Positions 21,572 to 30,217 of a DNA stretch of 51,625 bases are shown here, one piece after another. This stretch comes from Acidobacteriota bacterium. GTDB lineage: Bacteria; Acidobacteriota; Terriglobia; Terriglobales; Acidobacteriaceae. Positions within the stretch are counted from its first letter, which is position 1. Every line of letters begins with the position of its first letter. The notes under the pieces were generated by a model. It was given only the letters and a program-made list of their open reading frames with translations, was not told the origin of the DNA and ran no database searches. The translations under genes were made by a program, and so were the position numbers. The stretch is taken from contig JAJZAL010000011.1 of the NCBI GenBank assembly GCA_021799405.1, positions 1 to 51,625 of the forward strand. Reading direction: 5' to 3'.

Positions 21572-22504
21572 CTATTCCCCAGGCAGCATTTTAATCGTGT
21601 GCAGCCATGTCTCCACCAGCAGCGGCCAGTGGGTGATGGGCAGATCTGTGGGGCGCAGGCCGTAGCCATGCCCGCCCTGCGTATACACATGCAACTCGGC
21701 CGGGACTTTGGCTTTCTTCAATTGGAGAAAGTAGACCACGGCGTTCTCGACGTGCACCGGATCGTCCTCGGCCTGCAGCAGGAATGTGGGCGGCGTGTTG
21801 GCGGTCGGCTGAATGGCGGGGTTGGGCGCAAAGTCCTGATCGGCGAGCGCCAGGTAGCCGGGATAGATGACCACGGAAAAGTCAGGCCGGCAGCTTAACT
21901 TGTCGGCCGCGTCCAGCGGATCGTAGAGCCGGTGCTCATAAAGATTGCTGATCGCGGCGGAGAGGTGGCCGCCCGCCGAGAAGCCCAGCACGCCGATCCG
22001 GTTTGGATCGATGTGCCACTCAGCCGCGTGCAGCCGCACCAGGCCCATCGCGCGCTGCGCATCCTGCAGCGCTGCCGCGGACTTCGGGTAAGGCCCGGTA
22101 TCGGGGACGCGGTACTTGAGCAAGATGCAAGTAATGCCCTTCGATGTGAGCCAGTCGCACACCTCTGTGCCTTCCAGGTCGATGGCCAGGATCTTGTATC
22201 CGCCGCCGGGGAAGACCACCACTGCGACGCCAGTGTTATTACCCTTGGGCTTATAGAGCGTAAGCGTTGGCCTGGATACATTCCCGAGGCGATACACCGG
22301 CTTTCCAGCGACAAGATGATCTTTGGTCGTGGTCGTATTCTCCTCGGGCGGCATGTTGGCGGGTTCGCCAGGCGCTGCGCCCGGCCAGATGGGCATGGTC
22401 AGATGACCGGGAGACGGTGGCCAGCCCGACGGCTGCGCCCAAAGGCATAGAGATGCGGATATAGCCGCGGCCGCGGCCAGTACAAGAAGCGCATTTGGCT
22501 TCAT
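21572..22504 (-). CDS. Exported alpha/beta hydrolase, esterase-like
   Basis: About 310 residues with a signal peptide (ALLVLAAAAAISASLCLWAQ). The oxyanion-hole motif FPGGGYKILA and the nucleophile elbow GFSAGGHLSA are those of the BD-FAE/acetyl-xylan-esterase-like group. A late Asp (AEDDPVHVEN) and His (YTQGGHGYG) complete a catalytic triad. The start at 22504 has a strong Shine-Dalgarno (GGGGAGG, 8 bases upstream). It probably removes acyl groups from carbohydrates outside the cytoplasm. Its position two genes upstream of the LacI/lyase operon fits that idea, but mog intervenes and the operator lies after it. Confidence 0.85.
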   Translation of the reverse strand: MKPNALLVLAAAAAISASLCLWAQPSGWPPSPGHLTMPIWPGAAPGEPANMPPEENTTTTKDHLVAGKPVYRLGNVSRPTLTLYKPKGNNTGVAVVVFPGGGYKILAIDLEGTEVCDWLTSKGITCILLKYRVPDTGPYPKSAAALQDAQRAMGLVRLHAAEWHIDPNRIGVLGFSAGGHLSAAISNLYEHRLYDPLDAADKLSCRPDFSVVIYPGYLALADQDFAPNPAIQPTANTPPTFLLQAEDDPVHVENAVVYFLQLKKAKVPAELHVYTQGGHGYGLRPTDLPITHWPLLVETWLHTIKMLPGE

Positions 22505-22908
22505 CTTTGAAACCTCCCCTCGAAAGAACTTCGCAGCGATGATTGCAGCCGCGGCGGCAACGGCGCAAATCACTATTACGAATTCGCATCGCCTCCGCGG
22601 CTTTCTGTTCAAGCGGACTTCACATGAATGCGCAGCGTGTCGTTGCGCGGTGTGACGCCCACGTTGGCGTCCATCCACTTCTCCTCGGTAATACCCGCGT
22701 CGTTGCCGCCTTTGGTTGTTCTTTCCGGGGCCGGGCGGCGCCAGACCGCCGCTTGCCGGGAAGTCGCAGTTGACGACGTTGACCTGCAAAGAATTGCAGC
22801 CGCAGTAACACGCTGCGTTCTTGGGTAGTGCGGAACCACACTGAAATTGCGCAAAAAGAACACCGGCTGCCCAGGCGGCCGGTGGCGATATTTACGGAAA
22901 GTGGAGTG
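22505..22908. other. 404-bp region without a recognised gene
   Basis: Lies between infC (whose transcript enters it) and the esterase-like gene. A minus-strand frame at 22609-22863 (84 residues) ends in a protein-like stretch, GNDAGITEEKWMDANVGVTP, but its N-terminal half looks random and it has no good ribosome site. It may be the decayed end of an older gene. The ribosomal genes rpmI and rplT, which usually follow infC, are absent. No hairpin terminator was clear. Confidence 0.4.
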
Positions 22909-23520
22909 TTATTGTGCCTGGGTCACTGGCGGGCGCGGCGCGGGCTGAGCCTGAGGCGACGTGGCAGGCTTGGGTTTTCCGCTTTCCTGCTTCCGCGTCG
23001 GTGCCAGAATCGCATGCAGGATCGTACCTTCCATGCGCGGCATGAACTCAACCGTCCCGGCATCGCCGATGTCCTGAATGAGCCGGTTGATGATGTTGTA
23101 GCCCAGCTCGCGATGCGCCATCTGGCGGCCGCGGAAGCGCAGGCTTGCCTTGACCTTATCGCCTTCATTCAGGAAGCGCACTGCCTGGTTCTTTTTGGTC
23201 TGGTAGTCGTGCTCATCCACGGTCACGGAGAATTTGACCTCCTTGATCGTGATGACCTTTTGCTTCTTCCGGGCGGCGCGCTCGCTCTTCTCCTTTTCAT
23301 AAAGGTAGCGGCCGTAATCCTGGATGCGGCAGACCGGAGGGATGGCGTTGGGCGAAACTTCCACCAGGTCAAGCCCACGCTCGCGGGCAATCTTCAACGC
23401 CTCAAAGGGCGGAAGAATGCCGAGCTGCTCCCCGTTTTCGTCGATCACACGAACTTCGCGCGCGCGAATCCGGTCGTTGATGCGGATAAAAGACTTTGTC
23501 GAACGTTTATCGAATGCGAT
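22909..23520 (-). CDS. infC: Translation initiation factor IF-3, probable AUC start
   Basis: Binds the 30S subunit, prevents premature joining of 50S and proofreads start codons. FIRINDRIRAREVRVIDENG is the classic N-terminal block, and the C-terminal domain runs through GTVEFMPRMEG. A Pro/Ala/Gln-rich tail of about 25 residues follows. No ATG, GTG or TTG suits the conserved N-terminus. A strong Shine-Dalgarno (GGAGGA, 23526-23531) sits 5 bases before an in-frame ATC at 23520 (another ATC is at 23523). infC genes often start at AUU or AUC, so that IF-3 limits its own translation. A GTG further upstream would put the Shine-Dalgarno inside the gene. rpmI and rplT do not follow, unlike in most bacteria. 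Confidence 0.93.
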   Translation of the reverse strand: MAFDKRSTKSFIRINDRIRAREVRVIDENGEQLGILPPFEALKIARERGLDLVEVSPNAIPPVCRIQDYGRYLYEKEKSERAARKKQKVITIKEVKFSVTVDEHDYQTKKNQAVRFLNEGDKVKASLRFRGRQMAHRELGYNIINRLIQDIGDAGTVEFMPRMEGTILHAILAPTRKQESGKPKPATSPQAQPAPRPPVTQAQ

Positions 23521-23533
23521 GATGCTCCTCCAT
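23507..23533 (-). promoter_or_regulatory. infC ribosome binding site with overlapping 8-codon frame
   Basis: ATGGAGGAGCATCATCGC begins an out-of-frame reading of eight codons (MEEHHRIR, stop TAA). It contains the infC Shine-Dalgarno and overlaps the presumed AUC start. Ribosomes initiating at this ATG would compete with infC initiation, which could add to IF-3 autoregulation. It may also be accidental. Confidence 0.35.
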
Positions 23534-23697
23534 CTATCTTCTGCGCCCGCCACCGGGGAGTTCCCCGACCGCCACGGGCCCACGAACTGACCCTGAGTAT
23601 AGCATTGGCCCGGCTTTGCGGGACAAAGGACTTAGCCGGGACATCGACCTGTTATTCGGCGGCATTTAGTCAATTTATGGGCCGTGATAATCTATAT

Positions 23698-23721
23698 AGG
23701 TAGAAGATCAGGTAGAAAGAT
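23698..23721. repeat. Direct repeat in the vapBC leader
   Basis: Two adjacent 12-mers, AGGTAGAAGATC and AGGTAGAAAGAT, immediately before the antitoxin ATG at 23725 and after an AT-rich stretch (TGATAATCTATATAGG). Antitoxins usually bind repeated sites in this position to autoregulate, so this is a candidate operator. Confidence 0.45.
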
Positions 23722-23724
23722 ACC

Positions 23725-23982
23725 ATGCCTCTCAGTATTAAATCCCCCGAGGCTGACCGTCTCGCCCGCGAACTCGCTGCCACCACCGGGGAGTCCATCA
23801 CGGTTGCGGTTACCACTGCCATCCGCGAGCGCCTGGCACACGAGCAGCTAAAGCGGCAAGATAAGGCTGGATTGTTGGCTGACATTCGAGCTATTGCCGA
23901 TCATTGCGCTGCTTTGCCTGTGCTGGATACTCGCAGCGAAGATGAGATTCTTGGTTACGACGAAGGCGGAATTCCCTCGTGA
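23725..23982 (+). CDS. vapB: VapB-type antitoxin (Rv0623-like)
   Basis: 85 residues. The N-terminal [19 protein letters not shown] and [17 protein letters not shown] match the PSK/Rv0623-like antitoxins, a ribbon-helix-helix DNA-binding head followed by a toxin-wrapping tail ([13 protein letters not shown]). It neutralises the PIN toxin encoded next and probably represses the operon. It overlaps the toxin start by 4 bases (GTGA), the usual coupled layout. Confidence 0.9.
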   Translation: MPLSIKSPEADRLARELAATTGESITVAVTTAIRERLAHEQLKRQDKAGLLADIRAIADHCAALPVLDTRSEDEILGYDEGGIPS

Positions 23983-24371
23983 TTGTCGATACTTCGGCTT
24001 TAGTTGCGATCCTCTTCAACGAGCCCGAAGGGCGTCGCATAGTCGTGTCCATCGCAGACTGCGTTGAATGCAAGATGTCAGCGGCGAGCTTTCTTGAGGC
24101 ATCGATGATTCTTTTGGCTCGCAAGGGCAAGGAGGGAGTTAGGGATCTCGATCTGCTGATGGCCCGGTTCCGGATCAGGCTCGCTCCTTTCACAGAGTCG
24201 CAGGCGCTCCTGGCACGCAAGGCATTTGAACGCTACGGCAAAGGCCACCACCCCGCCAAACTCAACTTAGGCGACTGCATTGCCTACGCTTTGGCCAGAG
24301 AGACGGGCGAAGAGTTGCTGTTCAAGGGAACCGATTTCGGCCTCACGGACATTACGCCCGCGCAATATTGA
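23979..24371 (+). CDS. vapC: VapC toxin, PIN-domain ribonuclease
   Basis: 130 residues. PIN-domain acidic residues are all present: D4 (VDTSA), E40 (FLEAS), D99 (NLGDC) and D119 or D124 (KGTDFGLTD). VapC toxins cut tRNA or rRNA when the antitoxin is lost. The GTG start overlaps vapB. Its 3' end overlaps the convergent mtaB frame by 88 bases, so this module seems to have landed at the end of that gene. The toxin appears intact. Confidence 0.92.
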   Translation: MIVDTSALVAILFNEPEGRRIVVSIADCVECKMSAASFLEASMILLARKGKEGVRDLDLLMARFRIRLAPFTESQALLARKAFERYGKGHHPAKLNLGDCIAYALARETGEELLFKGTDFGLTDITPAQY

Positions 24372-25774
24372 TCGCCGGTTGGGCAGCCTTCAAGCGTCCC
24401 TTCTTCATTTAGCCTCTTCGCGCGCACCCGCACCATTCGGTTGACTTCAAAGCAGCCCACGATCTTGACAGGCAGAAAATTCTCCGTCAGAGCGGCGGTG
24501 CGTTCCTGGCCCGCCAGTTCCGGCGGCGTGTGCAGCGTGATGGCGTCCAACTCGCAGCCCACGAACCGTTCGCGATGGGCTAGGCTTTTCTCCGCCGCGA
24601 GTGCGCGCAGCGTAGCCATGCGCTCTTCCGCCACTTGTGGCGGCACGGGCGACTCGGCGTGCAGCGCCTGGCCGCGCGTGCCCGGCCGCGGCGAAAACGG
24701 GAAGAGGTGCAGATAGCCGAAGGGCAGCGCCCGCACCATCTCCAGTGTCTCTTCGAACTCGCTGTCGGTCTCGCCGGGAAAGCCCACCATGATGTCCGCG
24801 CCCACGGTCAGCTCCGGGCCGGCCGCACGAACCAGCGCGGCGACTTTTTCGGCATAATGCCAGGGTCGGTAGCGCCGGTGCATGCGCCGCAGCACGGCAT
24901 CCGAACCCGACTGCAGCGGCAGATGCGCATGGCGCGCCAGCCTTCTACCGCCGAACTCCGCCATCAGCGCCAGCAATTGCTCATCCCAGTCCATGGGCTC
25001 TATGGAGCTCAGCCGCAGGCGGGGCAGGGAGGTTTTCGCGAAGATCGTCCGCGCCAGCCAGGCCAGCGTTGGCCGGTCGACGGCGTCCGAGGGCGGCAGA
25101 TCGCGCCCCCAGCGTCCCAGGTTGATGCCCGAAAGCACCAACTCATTGCCGCCGGCGGCCACAAATCCCTCCACCTGGCGCAGGATGCTTGCCGCGGGAA
25201 GGCTCCTCGATGCGCCGCGTGTCCAGGGGATCACGCAAAACGTGCAGCGGTTCCCGCACCCCTCCTGAATCTTCAGGTTGGGCCGGGTCAGCGTTCCCGG
25301 CGTAAGCTGGGCTTCTTCCAGAAACGAGTGCGCAAAGCGGTCGTCCACCCACACCGGCGTCTTCGTCCGGCCAGTCATGAGCGACGCCACGCTTACCAGT
25401 TGCGCAGATTGGCCGGTTCCCGCGCCGGAACGGTCCGCGGTCAGCCCCAGGACAATCTCCGGCGCCAGCGCCTTATGGCTGTTGCCTACCACGGCGGCCA
25501 CGCCGGCCAGCCCAACCAGTTCCTCGGGCGCGCGCTGCGCATAGCAGCCGGTTACTATGATGCGCGCTTCCGGATTCAGCCGGTGTGCGCGGCGGATGAA
25601 CGCCCGCGCCGCCCGGTCTGCCTCCGCGGTCACGCTGCAGGTGTTGACGATGACCACATCGGCTGCCGCGGGCTCGCGCTCGTCGAGCCCGGCTGCGCGC
25701 AAGCGCCCGCTGACCGCCTCACCATCGGCGCGCGCCGCCCTGCAGCCAAAGTGCTCCACGTGAAATCCCGGCAT
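24284..25774 (-). CDS. mtaB: tRNA t6A37 methylthiotransferase, MtaB-like radical SAM enzyme
   Basis: Adds a methylthio group to t6A at position 37 of certain tRNAs. The N-terminal UPF0004 domain has its cluster cysteines in FGCRAA, NTCSVT and GCYAQR. The radical SAM motif CGNRCTFC follows at about residue 170, then a C-terminal TRAM-like region. About 496 residues, longer than the usual 430-450. The Met at 25774 starts the UPF0004 domain and has AAGG upstream. The last ~30 residues are read antisense to vapC and look unlike the family, so the natural C-terminus was probably replaced when vapBC arrived. MiaB is less likely given the sequence around the cluster motif. Confidence 0.88.
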   Translation of the reverse strand: MPGFHVEHFGCRAARADGEAVSGRLRAAGLDEREPAAADVVIVNTCSVTAEADRAARAFIRRAHRLNPEARIIVTGCYAQRAPEELVGLAGVAAVVGNSHKALAPEIVLGLTADRSGAGTGQSAQLVSVASLMTGRTKTPVWVDDRFAHSFLEEAQLTPGTLTRPNLKIQEGCGNRCTFCVIPWTRGASRSLPAASILRQVEGFVAAGGNELVLSGINLGRWGRDLPPSDAVDRPTLAWLARTIFAKTSLPRLRLSSIEPMDWDEQLLALMAEFGGRRLARHAHLPLQSGSDAVLRRMHRRYRPWHYAEKVAALVRAAGPELTVGADIMVGFPGETDSEFEETLEMVRALPFGYLHLFPFSPRPGTRGQALHAESPVPPQVAEERMATLRALAAEKSLAHRERFVGCELDAITLHTPPELAGQERTAALTENFLPVKIVGCFEVNRMVRVRAKRLNEEGTLEGCPTGDQYCAGVMSVRPKSVPLNSNSSPVSLAKA

Positions 25775-25904
25775 CGTACCTTTAGTGTAGATTGGCGGCG
25801 CAGGCAGTGGATTGGGCGGACGGAATGGCTGAGCGGGTAAGTGGTATGACCACATAACGGGACTCGGGGAACCGTCTCTTCGCTATACTGATTTAAGATC
25901 AAGA

Positions 25905-25924
25905 GCCGGCATTCATTTGCCGGC
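25905..25924. promoter_or_regulatory. Hairpin in the MFS gene leader
   Basis: GCCGGCA / TGCCGGC forms a 7-bp stem with a 6-nt loop, ending 15 bases before the MFS start, where the ribosome would bind. A -10-like TATACT lies at about 25884-25889. The gene lacks a Shine-Dalgarno. The hairpin could influence translation; nothing more can be said. Confidence 0.35.
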
Positions 25925-25939
25925 CTCCTGCCTCACCCA

Positions 25940-27142
25940 ATGCAAGATTCCGCCGCAGCCAGCGTGCTCGATTCTTCGCCCGTAGACCGCCAAAGCGCGC
26001 GTCATATCCTGAGTTTTGTTTACTTTACCTTCATTTGTTACCTTTCCATCGGCTTCCCGCTCGCAGTCCTGCCGGAGTACGTGCATCTGCGCATGGGCTA
26101 TAGCGCCATGCTGGCCGGTCTGGTCATCAGCATTCAGTACATCGCCACGCTCGCCAGCCGCCCTTGGGCCGGCCGCATCAGTGACCACGTGGGCGCCAAA
26201 GTTGCGGTTCTGGGAGGCATGGGAGCCTGCACTGCCAGCGGCGCCATGCTTATTTTTGCTGCGGCCCTGCATGCCGTCCATTGGCTTAGCTTTTCCGTGC
26301 TGATCGTGAGCCGCCTGCTGCTGGGCGTGGGCGAAAGCCTCGGCGCTACGGGATCGACGCTGTGGGGCATCACCAGCGCCGGCCCGCAAAGCATAGCACG
26401 GGTTATCGGCTATAACGGGATCAGCACTTACGGCGGCATGGCCATCGGCGCGCCTCTGGGTGTAATTCTCGATCAGCGGTGGGGCCTGTCTGCGATCGGC
26501 TTTATCACTATCCTGATCTGCGCTTTCAGCTTCTTTCTGGCGTTTCGCAAAGACCCTGTGCCGGTTGTTCCCGGCGAGCATCTTCCTTTCGCCCATGTGC
26601 TGGGCCGGGTCACCCCGCACGGCATGGGTCTGGCGATGGGCGGCATGGGCTATAGTGTCCTCGCTACCTTCGTAACCCTCTTTTACGCGAGCCGCCACTG
26701 GAACGGCGCCGCCCTCTGCCTCTCCGCCTTTGGCGTTGGTTTCATTCTGGCGCGGATTTTCTGTATCCGCCTGATCGACGTTTATGGCGGTTATCCGATG
26801 GCTATCGTCACGCTGGTGATTGAAGCCGTCGGTATGACTCTGCTCTGGCTTGCCTTCTCGCCGTGGATGGCCCTTGTGGGCGCGGCCGTGGATGGCTTCG
26901 GCCTGTCGCTCGTCTTTCCCGCTATTGGTGTCGAGGCCGTCAAGCGCGTTCCGGAATACAATCGCGGCACGGCCCTTGGCGTTTACACCGCCTTTGCCGA
27001 CGTTTCGTTCTTCCTCACCGGCCCTATAGCCGGCGCCATCATCGGAGTCTATGGCTACGCCAGCGCGTTCCTTTTCGCCGTCATCAGCATCCTCAGCGCG
27101 CTGGGTATCGTCATGGTCCTGCGGCAGCTTCAAAGAGATTGA
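25940..27142 (+). CDS. MFS transporter, YhhS/arabinose-efflux type
   Basis: 400 residues with about 12 transmembrane helices. The first loop motif SRPWAGRISDHVGAKVAV matches the MFS signature between TM2 and TM3. GVGESLGATGSTLWG and GPIAGAIIGVYGYASAF are typical of the YhhS-like branch, which exports sugars or drugs by proton antiport. The substrate is unknown. The neighbouring cupin is convergent, so context gives no clue. Confidence 0.85.
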   Translation: MQDSAAASVLDSSPVDRQSARHILSFVYFTFICYLSIGFPLAVLPEYVHLRMGYSAMLAGLVISIQYIATLASRPWAGRISDHVGAKVAVLGGMGACTASGAMLIFAAALHAVHWLSFSVLIVSRLLLGVGESLGATGSTLWGITSAGPQSIARVIGYNGISTYGGMAIGAPLGVILDQRWGLSAIGFITILICAFSFFLAFRKDPVPVVPGEHLPFAHVLGRVTPHGMGLAMGGMGYSVLATFVTLFYASRHWNGAALCLSAFGVGFILARIFCIRLIDVYGGYPMAIVTLVIEAVGMTLLWLAFSPWMALVGAAVDGFGLSLVFPAIGVEAVKRVPEYNRGTALGVYTAFADVSFFLTGPIAGAIIGVYGYASAFLFAVISILSALGIVMVLRQLQRD

Positions 27143-27158
27143 CCGATTCCAATTCGCC

Positions 27159-27560
27159 CTATCTGGCGTTGTACTCGGCGTCCGTCACGTGCTCCATCCA
27201 AACTGCGTCCACGCCCCGCGCATCCGACTCATAGAGAGCAAGGTGCACCATGGTGTTGGCGGGGCCGGCGCCGTGCCAGTGGCGCTCGCCGGGCGCGATC
27301 ACCACCGTGTCGCCGGGATGAATCTCGCGCGGCGGTTCCCCCGTAGTTTGCACAAGTCCCTCACCGGAGAGCACATGCAGAACCTGTCCCGCAGGATGCG
27401 TGTGCCAGGCCGTGCGCGCTCCCGGCGGAAAGCTCACCCGCATGAGCCGCACGCGCGAAGAGTCCACGCCCCTGAAAATCTCGTCGATCCAGACATCTCC
27501 CGTAAACCAGTCCGCCGGTCCCTTCCGGCTCGCGCGTTCATTGCCGTTTGCAATCTTCAT
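27159..27560 (-). CDS. Small cupin, hydroxynitrile-lyase-like
   Basis: 133 residues, single cupin domain. With the Met at 27560 (placed 6 bases after GGAGGA) the numbering coincides with the Granulicella tundricola manganese hydroxynitrile lyase as I remember it. Metal ligands H53, H55, Q59 and H94 are conserved, as is the N-terminal block KGPADWFTG and the C-terminal MEHVTD. Positions known to tune that enzyme differ: residue 40 is Met and residue 110 is Tyr. Hydroxynitrile lyases split cyanohydrins into aldehyde and cyanide, but many relatives are only annotated as carboxymuconolactone-decarboxylase-like cupins, and the natural role is unclear. The match to the fold and metal site is strong; the activity is inferred. 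Confidence 0.85.
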   Translation of the reverse strand: MKIANGNERASRKGPADWFTGDVWIDEIFRGVDSSRVRLMRVSFPPGARTAWHTHPAGQVLHVLSGEGLVQTTGEPPREIHPGDTVVIAPGERHWHGAGPANTMVHLALYESDARGVDAVWMEHVTDAEYNAR

Positions 27561-27640
27561 GTACATTCCTCCGCATGGAATCTCCGCTTCGAATGTTAGA
27601 CCTTGTTCTCGGTGGTTTCATCCCCTATTTTCTCCAGACG

Positions 27641-27672
27641 CACAACGGCCACCCCGAGGGGTGGCCGTTGTG
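27641..27672 (-). terminator. rpsA terminator
   Basis: A perfect 15-bp inverted repeat (CACAACGGCCACCCC / GGGGTGGCCGTTGTG) with a 2-nt centre, 28 bases beyond the rpsA stop. No T-run follows on the minus strand, yet the stem is the most stable in the window. It may also stop read-through from the other side. Confidence 0.75.
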
Positions 27673-27699
27673 TACTAGTTTGACTTCGTGAAGATCGCC

Positions 27700-29673
27700 T
27701 TACCGTTCGCCCTTGCGCCAGTTGATCAGGTCGCCCAGAGTCGTGGTCGAGCTTGAGACCGGATGCTTGTGGCTCTCGGCCTTGTAGCTCTCCACCTGTG
27801 CCCGGCTGGCCTCGTGGCCCACCGCGCGCAGGCTCAAGCCCACCTTCTTCTCTTCCACGTTGATCTTGATGATCTTGAAGTCGTGCTCGAGGCCCTGCTC
27901 CAGCTTGGCGTGTCCTTCGCCGTCCTCACCCGCTTCGGAGATGTGGCACAGGCCCTCAACCCCCTCGGCGATCTCGACGAATGCGCCAAACTGCGCCGTC
28001 CGCAGGATCTTGCCATGCACCACATCGCCCACCCGGTGCGTGGCAAAGAAGCTCTCCCACACGTCGGGCTGCAACTGCTTGATGCCCAGGCTCAGGCGAC
28101 GGTTCTGCGGCTCGACGCCAAGAACGACGGCCTTGACTTTTTCGCCCTTTTTCACGACTTCGGATGGATGCTTGACGCGCTTGGTCCAGCTCAGGTTTGA
28201 TACGTGCACCAGACCATCGATGCCGTCTTCAATCTCCACAAAGGCGCCGAAGTCGGTCAGGTTGCGCACGCGGCCCTCGACCACGGCGCCGGTGGGATAG
28301 CGCTCGCTCAGGTTCTCCCATGGGTTCTCCATGAGCTGCTTCATTCCCAGCGAGATACGGCGATCGGCCGGATTCACGCTGAGCACTACGGTCTCAACCT
28401 CATCGCCCGGTTTCACCAGCTTGGACGGGTGCTTGAGCCGCTTCGACCAGGTCATCTCCGACAGGTGAACCAATCCCTCGATGCCCTGTTCCAGCTCCAC
28501 GAAGGCACCATAGTCGGTGACCGAAAGAACCCGGCCGCGCACATGCGCGCCCACCGGATAGCGCTCGGCGGCATCCAGCCAGGGGTCAGGCGTCAACTGC
28601 TTGAAGCCCAGGGACACTCGCTGCTTGTCCTTGTCAAATTTGAGCACCTTCACCTGAATCTCGTCGCCCACGTTCACCAGGTCGCGGGGATGCGTCAGCC
28701 GTCCCCAGCTCATGTCGGTGATGTGCAGCAGGCCGTCGATGCCGCCCAGGTCAACAAACGCGCCGTAGTCGGTCAGGTTCTTTACAGTGCCCGTCAGCAC
28801 CGCGTTCTCGCCGAGGTGCTCGAGGGTGGCCGACCGCTTCGAGTTCTGCTCTTCCTCAAGAAGCTCTTTACGGCTGACGACGACATTGCCGCGCTTCTTA
28901 TTCAGCTTGATGACCCTGACCTGAATCTGCTGGCCCAGGTAGCCGTCCAGATTGCGCACCGGACGGATCTCAAGCTGCGAGCCGGGCAAAAATGCCTTCA
29001 GCCCGATATCCACGGTCAGCCCGCCCTTGACGCGGCTCACCACCGTCCCCGTGATGGGGCTCTTATCAGCCGCAGCCCTTTCGATCGTGTCCCACACGCG
29101 CAGCCGCTGAGCCCGCTCGTAGCTCACCAGGTAGCCGCCCTCCGGCTCTTCCCGCTCAATGACTACGTCAATCGGCTCGCCCGGCTGGAACTTGACCGCG
29201 CCGGTGTGGTCGACAACCTGCTCCAAAGGCACCAGGCCCTCAGACTTCAGCCCCACATCCACCACAAGGTGCTTGTCCGTCTGCTTCACCACCGTGCCGG
29301 TGATGATCTTGTCTCCGTATGCCTCGACGGCGGCTGCTTCCGCAGCCTGTTCCCGCTCAAAGGCCGCGAGCGCGGCAGAAAAATCTTCGGCGGCATCGAA
29401 CCCGTGATCGGCCGCCTTTTCCTGCTCCGCGGCGGAGGCCGGCGGGGCATCTTCCATGGGGATTTCTTGTGCTTGGGGTGCGGCCTCGATTACAGGCTCG
29501 GTTGTTGGGGCATCTGCGTCCAGCGCGACAGGTTCGGCGGTTCGGGAGGTCTCGGGGGTGGACGTGGATTCGTACAACGGCTGCTCTTGCTCCGTCGCAG
29601 GCTCTAAGGTTGGGGTTTCCAATTCGGTGTTCAGGGTTATGCTCTCGGGTTCGGGATTGAGGACGTTTGCCAT
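27700..29673 (-). CDS. rpsA: 30S ribosomal protein S1
   Basis: Unfolds mRNA at the ribosome and binds single-stranded RNA. Six S1 domains are visible: the first two diverged ([36 protein letters not shown]) and four typical ones with [13 protein letters not shown] cores, the last being [14 protein letters not shown]. An acidic, Pro/Glu-rich extension of about 115 residues precedes domain 1, longer than in E. coli S1. The Met at 29673 ([10 protein letters not shown]) has GGAG upstream and is preferred to an ORF start at 29739. About 657 residues. No cmk gene is adjacent. Confidence 0.96.
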   Translation of the reverse strand: MANVLNPEPESITLNTELETPTLEPATEQEQPLYESTSTPETSRTAEPVALDADAPTTEPVIEAAPQAQEIPMEDAPPASAAEQEKAADHGFDAAEDFSAALAAFEREQAAEAAAVEAYGDKIITGTVVKQTDKHLVVDVGLKSEGLVPLEQVVDHTGAVKFQPGEPIDVVIEREEPEGGYLVSYERAQRLRVWDTIERAAADKSPITGTVVSRVKGGLTVDIGLKAFLPGSQLEIRPVRNLDGYLGQQIQVRVIKLNKKRGNVVVSRKELLEEEQNSKRSATLEHLGENAVLTGTVKNLTDYGAFVDLGGIDGLLHITDMSWGRLTHPRDLVNVGDEIQVKVLKFDKDKQRVSLGFKQLTPDPWLDAAERYPVGAHVRGRVLSVTDYGAFVELEQGIEGLVHLSEMTWSKRLKHPSKLVKPGDEVETVVLSVNPADRRISLGMKQLMENPWENLSERYPTGAVVEGRVRNLTDFGAFVEIEDGIDGLVHVSNLSWTKRVKHPSEVVKKGEKVKAVVLGVEPQNRRLSLGIKQLQPDVWESFFATHRVGDVVHGKILRTAQFGAFVEIAEGVEGLCHISEAGEDGEGHAKLEQGLEHDFKIIKINVEEKKVGLSLRAVGHEASRAQVESYKAESHKHPVSSSTTTLGDLINWRKGER

Positions 29674-30217
29674 CACTACTTGCTCCGGAATTCCTTGCTC
29701 CCGCGGCGGATCGTGCCGGCCGCTGGGAATGGCTTCCACGCTCCGGCGCGGTGGACCACGGCAAATTGCCAGCGAGGAAACCTACAGGCCTTACTCCTGC
29801 TGTCAAAACTGCGTGACCTTACTGGCCAGCGTGTTCCAGAAAAGCACTCTCTCCGCCTCTTGCCGGCGTCAAAAACTGGGCCCATCTGCTGGAGAAACGC
29901 CACACAGGCGACGGCTTGCTGGAGAGCGGCCGCAACTCACTGCTGGAATCCGCGCAGGAAGCTACCTTGTCGAGTGTAGCAATCTCGGCTTTCCAGCGTC
30001 AATGCAAGGGATTACCTAATTGCGACGTGTTCTGCGTCACAGCCGCAAGCGTAAAAAAGGCGTAAAGAATGCGGATTCTTTCGTGTTCTGTGGCCCTCCG
30101 CCAGGCTGAATCCGGCGTTGCCGCCCGTGCCGCGATCCCGGATATGCCATCAGGCGCCGTCGCCGGAGCAACGGCTAGCTCCGCGGCCCACTATACTGGT
30201 CAGAACGGCGCAACCCT
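29674..30217. promoter_or_regulatory. Divergent region between rpsA and the HIT gene (544 bp)
   Basis: No gene was recognised. On the minus strand a TTGACA (29801-29806) with a weak TAGGTT 16 bases later is a candidate rpsA promoter, giving a leader of about 100 bases, where S1 autoregulation would act. On the plus strand TATACT (30192-30197) lies about 20 bases before the HIT start and is a candidate -10, without a good -35. The centre contains no clear repeat. Confidence 0.4.

Noticed and set aside
25826..25880. tRNA-like D-arm (TGGCTGAGCGGGTAA) upstream of mtaB
   Set aside because: No matching acceptor stem, no T-arm consensus and no CCA follow; probably chance.
28204..29607. 467-codon plus-strand frame inside rpsA
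   Set aside because: Shadow of the repeated S1 domains on the other strand.
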